Shown: positions 43,602-48,542 of the stretch, in pieces
Layout of the letters: every line of letters starts with the position of its first letter
How positions within the stretch are numbered: the stretch's first letter is position 1
From: Allobacillus salarius
GTDB taxonomy: Bacteria; Bacillota; Bacilli; Bacillales; Alkalibacillaceae
Assembly: GCF_007559425.1 (NCBI RefSeq)
Contig: NZ_VMHE01000019.1
Location: 1-48,542, forward strand
Length of the DNA stretch: 48,542 bases
Direction: 5' to 3'
The notes under the pieces: model-generated
The model's database searches: none
Told to the model about the DNA's origin: nothing
Seen by the model: only the letters and a program-made list of their open reading frames with translations
Made by a program: the position numbers and the translations under genes

Positions 43602-44456
43602 TTATTCACTTCGGTCTTGCATTCGTTCATCTTCGCTCAAAGTACCGATGCCTTTCATCGCAGTACCTAGGTCTTTTGAAAGTTCAGCAATTAACTTGTA
43701 ATCTCTATAATTTGCAGTTGCTTGTACAATCGCTTCTGCAAACTTTTGCGGATTATCGGATTTGAAAATACCTGAGCCGACAAATACTCCGTCAGCGCCA
43801 AGCTCCATCATTAACGCCGCATCAGAAGGTGTTGCAACACCACCAGCAGCGAAGTTATTAACAGGCAGGCGACCTTCCTTTTGAATTGTCAAAAGCAGCT
43901 CATAGGGTGCTTGGATATTTCTCGCAAATGTCATCACTTCATCTTCGGACATTGAGGCAAGCTGTCTAATTTCTCCTTGGACTTGTCTGAGATGGCGGAC
44001 TGCTTCTACGATGTTTCCTGTTCCAGGCTCTCCTTTTGTTCGGAGCATGGAAGCACCTTCTCCGATTCGGCGTGCTGCTTCTCCGAGATTACGACACCCA
44101 CATACGAACGGTACTGTGTAATCGGATTTTTTTAAATGAAACACATCATCGGCTGGTGTGAGGACTTCACTTTCATCAATATAATCGACACCGATTGCTT
44201 CAAGAACACGTGCCTCTACAATATGACCGATTCTGCCTTTCGCCATGACAGGGATGGATACAGCATTCATCACTTCTTCTGTAATTGTCGGGTCAGCCAT
44301 ACGGGCAACACCGCCTGCTGCTCTAATATCTGAAGGTACACGTTCTAGTGCCATAACCGCGACTGCTCCTGAAGCTTCCGCAATTTTGGCTTGTTCGGCA
44401 TTCACGACGTCCATGATAACGCCGCCTTTAGGAATTTCTGTTTCGAATTTCGTCAT
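43602..44456 (-). CDS. pdxS: Pyridoxal 5'-phosphate synthase subunit PdxS, no PdxT beside it
   Basis: A 284-residue PLP synthase, about 10 residues shorter at the N-terminus than usual. It makes PLP from ribose 5-phosphate, glyceraldehyde 3-phosphate and ammonia. Active residues are present: Lys in [13 protein letters not shown], Lys in [11 protein letters not shown], and the phosphate loops [11 protein letters not shown] and [10 protein letters not shown]. The usual partner PdxT (glutaminase) does not follow; the next sequence is the dus remnant. It may use free ammonia, or a PdxT coded elsewhere. The start has GGGGGACT upstream. Confidence 0.93.
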   Translation of the reverse strand: MTKFETEIPKGGVIMDVVNAEQAKIAEASGAVAVMALERVPSDIRAAGGVARMADPTITEEVMNAVSIPVMAKGRIGHIVEARVLEAIGVDYIDESEVLTPADDVFHLKKSDYTVPFVCGCRNLGEAARRIGEGASMLRTKGEPGTGNIVEAVRHLRQVQGEIRQLASMSEDEVMTFARNIQAPYELLLTIQKEGRLPVNNFAAGGVATPSDAALMMELGADGVFVGSGIFKSDNPQKFAEAIVQATANYRDYKLIAELSKDLGTAMKGIGTLSEDERMQDRSE

Positions 44457-44525
44457 TTGTTCTAGTCCCCCTGTAATCCGTCTATTTAAGACTGTCTCTC
44501 AAAACGATATTATATCACTTGAAAC

Positions 44526-44661
44526 TAGCTTTTAACAGGACTGGTTGCTACCATCGTATCTCACTATTTATGTCCAATGATTGTTGGGCAAGGATTTATA
44601 GCTTTAATGGCTGTTATTAACGGCGTATCACATATCAAAGAAAGCAGATATAAAAGCAAAT
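44526..44661 (+). pseudogene. Possible remnant of a membrane protein gene
   Basis: An open stretch reads LTGLVATIVSHYLCPMIVGQ then a hydrophobic run and HIKESRYKSK, stop. It has no start signal and is preceded by a stop codon. It looks like the last helix and tail of a lost membrane protein. Low certainty. The rest of the gap 44457-44814 holds the brnQ upstream region. Confidence 0.35.
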
Positions 44662-44701
44662 GACGACGACCAATCCTACTTCATTATTTTTTAATAAATG
44701 A

Positions 44702-44716
44702 AATTCTCTAAAAATT
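44702..44716. promoter_or_regulatory. CodY-like box before brnQ copy 2
   Basis: AATTCTCTAAAAATT matches AATTTTCWGAAAATT at 13 of 15 positions, about 100 bp before the start. Confidence 0.55.
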
Positions 44717-44814
44717 CTAGTAATATATTGCATTTCGCATGAAGAAGTAGTATTATGTTTTTAACCGATATATTGCATATTGCTAAAACAAATCATCTTA
44801 GGAGGAAACTTATC

Positions 44815-46173
44815 GTGAAATTATCTTTTTCATCTTACGCAGCAGTTGGAGTTATGTTATTCGCACTATTTTTTGGTGCTGGAAATCTGATTTTTCCAGC
44901 AAGTTTAGGTCAAAACGCAGGAACGAATCTTTGGCCAGCAGCAATTGGGTTCTTAATTACCGGAGTAGGTTTACCTCTTCTTGGAATCATCGCCATGAGT
45001 TTTTCAGGGAGCCGTAACTTGCAGGAACTTGCAACACGAGTACACCCGGTTTATGCCGTGTTCTTTACATCTTTACTTTATTTGACGATTGGACCGTTCT
45101 TTGCATCTCCTCGTACAGGAACTGTCGCATTTGAAGTTGGTTTTTCATCTTTCGTCAGTGAATCGTCTCAACAATTATGGTTATTTATTTTTACGTTAAT
45201 ATTCTTTGCAATTGTTCTATTCTTTTCATTAAAACCTGGGAAATTGGTTGATACAGTTGGTAAAATGCTGGCACCTGGATTGGTTGCATTAATCGCGATC
45301 CTATTGGTCACCGCTTTTGTTAGTCCGATGGGTGAGATTCAAGCACCGCAAGATTCTTATTCAAGCGGAGCCTTCGTAACGGGATTCCTCGAAGGTTATA
45401 ATACGATGGATGCCTTGGCGTCATTAGTGTTCGGGATTATCGTCATCAATGCTATTCGTTCCATGGGTGTCACATCGAAAACAGACATTCTTAAAACAAC
45501 GATTAAAGCGGGAAGTATTGCGGTCTTGCTATTAGGATCGATCTATGTGGGAATTGCTTACCTTGGTGCTACTAGTACCCAAGTCCTGCCGTTTTTTGAT
45601 AATGGTGGACCTGTCTTGAGCGGAGCAGCCTCTCATTACTTTGGTACATTTGGCTCTGTCCTGTTAGCGGTCGCGATTACCTTGGCTTGTTTAACGACAG
45701 CCATCGGCCTGACCGTAGCAAACGCACAGTATTTCAATACACTATTTCCGAAATTCAGTTATAAAACATTGGTTGTTTTCTTTGCAACGATTACGTTTGT
45801 CATTGCCAACTTCGGATTGACGAATATCATTACGTATTCTATTCCGGTCTTGATGTTCTTGTACCCATTGGCGATTGTCTTGATGATTTTGACATTTTTG
45901 TCTCCTTTGTTCAATCATGATCGCATCGTCTATCAAGCTACGATTGCTGTAACGTTTTTGATTAGTATTTTTGATGGGCTTCAGTCGCTAACTAAATCAT
46001 TAGGAATCGAAAATTTCAGTTGGATGCAGCCAATTATAAACTTTTATGAACAAGCCCTTCCTCTATACGGTCAAGGTCTTGGATGGCTGTTGCCTGCAAT
46101 TGTTACTATTGTAGTCACCGGAGTCATTACTCGCTTCAGAAAAGAAACGACAGTTGAGGCTCAAGCTTCATAA
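44815..46173 (+). CDS. brnQ: Branched-chain amino acid carrier, copy 2
   Basis: A 452-residue LIVCS-family symporter nearly the same as the copy at 31942 through most helices; the C-terminal third differs most. GTG start at 44815 after TAGGAGG; the open frame before it is not needed. The FFGAGNLIFPASLGQNAG and GFLEGYNTMDALASL motifs are intact. A CodY-like box lies upstream. Two copies may differ in substrate or control. Confidence 0.94.
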   Translation: MKLSFSSYAAVGVMLFALFFGAGNLIFPASLGQNAGTNLWPAAIGFLITGVGLPLLGIIAMSFSGSRNLQELATRVHPVYAVFFTSLLYLTIGPFFASPRTGTVAFEVGFSSFVSESSQQLWLFIFTLIFFAIVLFFSLKPGKLVDTVGKMLAPGLVALIAILLVTAFVSPMGEIQAPQDSYSSGAFVTGFLEGYNTMDALASLVFGIIVINAIRSMGVTSKTDILKTTIKAGSIAVLLLGSIYVGIAYLGATSTQVLPFFDNGGPVLSGAASHYFGTFGSVLLAVAITLACLTTAIGLTVANAQYFNTLFPKFSYKTLVVFFATITFVIANFGLTNIITYSIPVLMFLYPLAIVLMILTFLSPLFNHDRIVYQATIAVTFLISIFDGLQSLTKSLGIENFSWMQPIINFYEQALPLYGQGLGWLLPAIVTIVVTGVITRFRKETTVEAQAS

Positions 46174-46183
46174 AACACTTAAA

Positions 46184-46213
46184 AAAACCGGTTCCTCTAG
46201 GAGCCGGTTTTTT
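46184..46213. terminator. Bidirectional terminator between brnQ and gntR
   Basis: AAAACCGGTTCCT/AGGAGCCGGTTTT with tiny loop CT; A and T runs on both sides. Confidence 0.9.
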
Positions 46214-46222
46214 GATGCTATA

Positions 46223-46870
46223 TTATTTAAATTCTTTTAATGTTCGTAGCCAATTCTCTTTCATAACTGTTGCAGCTTCGTCTTTATTTCCGTTTTTCAT
46301 CGCCTCAATAATCAAACGATGCTCTTCAATGGACTTTTCTGTTAACTCAATCGAATTATAGAAAAAGTGGCGTCGTACATGTGCTTGTAAGGATTTTAAT
46401 ACGGTTTGGATATAATTGTTATTCGTTATGTCAACAATCAATTGGTGAAATTCTTCATCGACCTTCAGTGCAGCATAGTCATTATTCGAATGGATGGCTT
46501 GAGCGAACCGATCGTTGATTTGTTCGAGTTGAAAAATGTGATCTTCCGTCAATTGATCTGTCGCCAATTCGGCGGATAAAGACTGTAATGCCGCCAAAGG
46601 GGGGAGAAGGTCATTAATCGCTTCCCGTTCAATTTTGGTGACTTGTGTTGCTTTAGCCGGAAACATTTTGACAAAACCGTGTGCTTCCAAAAGTTGCAAA
46701 GATTCACGAACCGGAGTTCTGCTGACACCTAGCGATTTGGCTAGTTCGGAATCATTTAGTTTTTCGCCAGGGAGCAATGTTCCATCGATAATCCACTGTT
46801 GAATTTGGTTGAATGCGCTTTCTTTAGCGGATTGGCGAACAGGTTTGGAGTGATTTGCAGGTACTGGCAT
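46223..46870 (-). CDS. GntR-family regulator (FCD type)
   Basis: A 215-residue regulator with an N-terminal winged helix (about 12-75, with PGEKLNDSELAKSLGVSRTP VRESL as the HTH) and a C-terminal all-helical FCD ligand domain (Asp/His metal site residues in DEEFHQLIVD and HRLIIEAM). It senses a small acid or sugar, not identified. The upstream region has TATACT-ATAAA-TATACT (minus strand, about 46899-46915), which may be a -10 region or an operator. The neighbour OYE gene is on the same strand and upstream; the link is unclear. Confidence 0.88.
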   Translation of the reverse strand: MPVPANHSKPVRQSAKESAFNQIQQWIIDGTLLPGEKLNDSELAKSLGVSRTPVRESLQLLEAHGFVKMFPAKATQVTKIEREAINDLLPPLAALQSLSAELATDQLTEDHIFQLEQINDRFAQAIHSNNDYAALKVDEEFHQLIVDITNNNYIQTVLKSLQAHVRRHFFYNSIELTEKSIEEHRLIIEAMKNGNKDEAATVMKENWLRTLKEFK

Positions 46871-46980
46871 CCTACTTCTCCTCTCTAGATACTTTTTTAG
46901 TATATTTATAGTATACAGGAAAAATCTATCTAATGGAATATGCGATATATCAGTGATTTTATAGTGAGATATAAAATGAT

Positions 46981-47068
46981 AGAGACGAGCTTAAAATGTA
47001 TTTCCTCGGCTCGTCTCTAAAAGTCAATTTTGACGGACGGTGACTGATCACTTTTTTTAGTCAAAATT
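46981..47068. other. Hairpins between gntR and the flavin oxidoreductase gene
   Basis: AGAGACGAGC/GCTCGTCTCT is a perfect 10-bp stem (46981-47018, 18-nt loop) with no clear T run. A second inverted repeat, ATTTTGAC/GTCAAAAT, lies at about 47022-47069 and encloses GTGACTGATCAC. These could end the oxidoreductase transcript. Confidence 0.55.
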
Positions 47069-47109
47069 TATACGTTTTACGAGGGAAGTGAGCCAGCTTT
47101 AACTAGCAA

Positions 47110-48291
47110 TTAATATAATTTCCTTAGTTCTTCTCTCGCCTCTTCAGAAAGCGACCCACCAATATCCATTAATTCCACGATATCTTTAAACGCTCTTTCG
47201 GGGATGGCTAAATCAGGTACTTCCTCAGCAGTGAACCCTAAGTCAATTTCATCTTCGCGACCTTCTTTGAGTTTAGACACGAATTCAGGCTCCGTCACAA
47301 ATGGAGTGGACATGCCGACCATATCCGCAAATTGCATTGCTTCCATCGCTTTTTCAGGTGAATTGATTCCACCGGTTGCCATAACTGGAACACGCTCAGA
47401 TAGATGGTCATAGATGACGCGATTCATGTATTCACCTTTGAATTTTCCTTGACGGAGGGTTTGTTTATAAATGCTTTTGCCCCAGCTGGCAGTCGCTAAA
47501 TAATGAATTGTGGAGACTTCCATAATTCGGTTCATAAAGTCGATAAATTCTTCAGCACTATAGCCGATGTCATTGCCTCGCGTTTCTTCGGGCGTTCCTC
47601 TGAAGCCGAGGATAAAATCGGATGGCGCTTCTTCATCAATGACTTTCTGGACCGCTTCCATCACTTCGACCCCGAAACGGGAACGGTTTTCAAGATTCTG
47701 AGGTCCGTATTCATCGTCACGTTCATTCGAAAACGTAGAAAAGAACGTCTGGATTAATAGTCTTTGGGCACTGGAAATTTCCACGCCATCAAAGCCTGCG
47801 GCAATCGCGCGCCGGGTAGCGTCAGCATATTGTGTGATTACGTGCTTGATTTTACGCTTGGACATCGGTAAAACCGTATGTTCGACAGGGGTTTTCAATT
47901 CCATTTGACTTGGTCCGTAAACAACTCCGAAATCTTTTAACGAAATTTTCGAGAAACGCCCTGCGTGTGTGAGCTGAATGATCGCTTTCGCACCGTCTTT
48001 TTTCATCGCTTGAGCAAGTTTTTTCAAGCCTTCGATGCTACGGTCATCATCGATACTAAATCCGTACTCGAATAACTGACCATACGGTTCAATATAGGCT
48101 GCACCGGTGATCTGCAGTGGCGCAGACCCTGCACGACGCTCTGCATAAGCTAAATCCTCTTCGGTCACATAGCCTTCACTAGTCGAAGAGTTCGTAACCA
48201 TTGGGGATAAAACAAAGCGATTATCTAATGGAACACCATTCGGTAGAGTAATAGATTTGAATAAACGTTGGAATTGTTCGGATGTTTTCAT
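47110..48291 (-). CDS. NADH:flavin oxidoreductase, old-yellow-enzyme family
   Basis: A 393-residue FMN TIM-barrel protein. Motifs: LPNGVPLDNRFVLSPMVTN, QLTHAGRFS, GFDGVEISSAQRLLIQTFFS (the usual HGAHGYL is replaced by SSAQRLL, as in the YqiG-like subgroup), NRSRFGVEVMEAV and ATGGINSPEKA. It probably reduces an activated double bond or nitro group; the substrate is unknown. The ATG at 48291 is chosen from homology (MKTSEQFQRLFK); no good ribosome site precedes it and the frame is open to 48342. Confidence 0.88.
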   Translation of the reverse strand: MKTSEQFQRLFKSITLPNGVPLDNRFVLSPMVTNSSTSEGYVTEEDLAYAERRAGSAPLQITGAAYIEPYGQLFEYGFSIDDDRSIEGLKKLAQAMKKDGAKAIIQLTHAGRFSKISLKDFGVVYGPSQMELKTPVEHTVLPMSKRKIKHVITQYADATRRAIAAGFDGVEISSAQRLLIQTFFSTFSNERDDEYGPQNLENRSRFGVEVMEAVQKVIDEEAPSDFILGFRGTPEETRGNDIGYSAEEFIDFMNRIMEVSTIHYLATASWGKSIYKQTLRQGKFKGEYMNRVIYDHLSERVPVMATGGINSPEKAMEAMQFADMVGMSTPFVTEPEFVSKLKEGREDEIDLGFTAEEVPDLAIPERAFKDIVELMDIGGSLSEEAREELRKLY

Positions 48292-48342
48292 ATGTATGGA
48301 CTCATACCTTTCGTGTTGATTTTGGTAATTTAAGTATACCAT

Positions 48343-48542
48343 CTGTTAATGAAAATTAAATGAGTTAGATTATTAACATATTTTGAGCCCTTAGTTGACC
48401 GAAATCTGTCGATTAGTGTAGAAAGTGAAATTTATATTTTTTATTGCTTTTTACATTTAATAAGTAATGAATCAATTTCATAAATCTTAGCCCTTACAGG
48501 GCAAGGGTTTCAAAACACAAAAAAGGAAGTACCTCCCCAAAG
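48343..48542. other. Window end, no gene seen
   Basis: AT-rich intergenic sequence; nothing recognised. Confidence 0.4.

Noticed and set aside
44457..44814. A gene in the pdxS-brnQ gap
   Set aside because: Only a short hydrophobic frame with no start is seen; kept as a low-confidence remnant.

Overview
The window comes from a low-GC Firmicute of the family Bacillaceae. It opens with the 3' end of a 23S rRNA, a 5S rRNA and a run of 13 tRNA genes. Their order (Asn-Ser-Glu-fMet-Asp-Phe-Tyr-Trp-His-Gln-Gly-Cys-Leu) follows, from memory, the Bacillus subtilis trnD cluster with a few members missing. Further signs are strong AGGAGG-type ribosome binding sites, a thi operon under a TPP riboswitch, hssRS/hrtAB and two brnQ genes. 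The species cannot be named from the sequence.

1687-18580 is an integrative element inserted at the 3' end of tRNA-Leu(CAA). A 19-bp repeat (18/19 identical) lies at 1668-1686 and 18562-18580, with copies of TTTACGCA just inside both ends. It carries a tyrosine integrase, a DUF771 protein (possible excisionase), a rolling-circle type replication initiator, small regulators, a gene-poor zone with three candidate small RNAs and iteron-like repeats, an Abi_C/HEPN abortive-infection protein and a complete Type I restriction-modification system. No conjugation genes are visible, so it looks like a mobilizable or satellite-type defence island. A complete ISL3-family IS (15877-18414, 8-bp target duplication) sits in it. 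This IS carries a PadR regulator and a membrane protein beside a frameshifted transposase.

18581-48542 is chromosome. In order it holds: an LprI-like lipoprotein; a small heavy-metal-binding protein and a frameshifted ctaG; a thiamine-salvage operon (SDR-thiM-thiD-thiE); an MhqD-like hydrolase; a heme-stress locus (hrtB-hrtA-hssR-hssS plus a small membrane protein that also has an HssR-type box); a frameshifted SDR; brnQ; an MBL-fold hydrolase; an acyl-CoA synthetase; yczE; ahpCF; a pckA remnant; an M28 peptidase with an amber codon; dus and a dus remnant; pdxS without pdxT; a second brnQ; a GntR regulator; and an OYE-type flavin oxidoreductase.

Three themes recur. (1) Intergenic tandem arrays with exact 21-bp period occur at several places (about 8.0-8.26, 26.16-26.33, 39.54-39.68, 39.96-40.1 and 40.24-40.3 kb), with 52-bp and 73-bp arrays elsewhere; all periods are close to whole numbers of helical turns. 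(2) Several genes are broken: tnp, ctaG, an SDR and M28, plus the pckA and dus fragments. (3) Regulatory sites fit the gene functions: HssR boxes at hrtB and at the small membrane gene, CodY-like boxes before both brnQ genes, a PerR-like box before ahpC, and a PadR-type palindrome in the IS.
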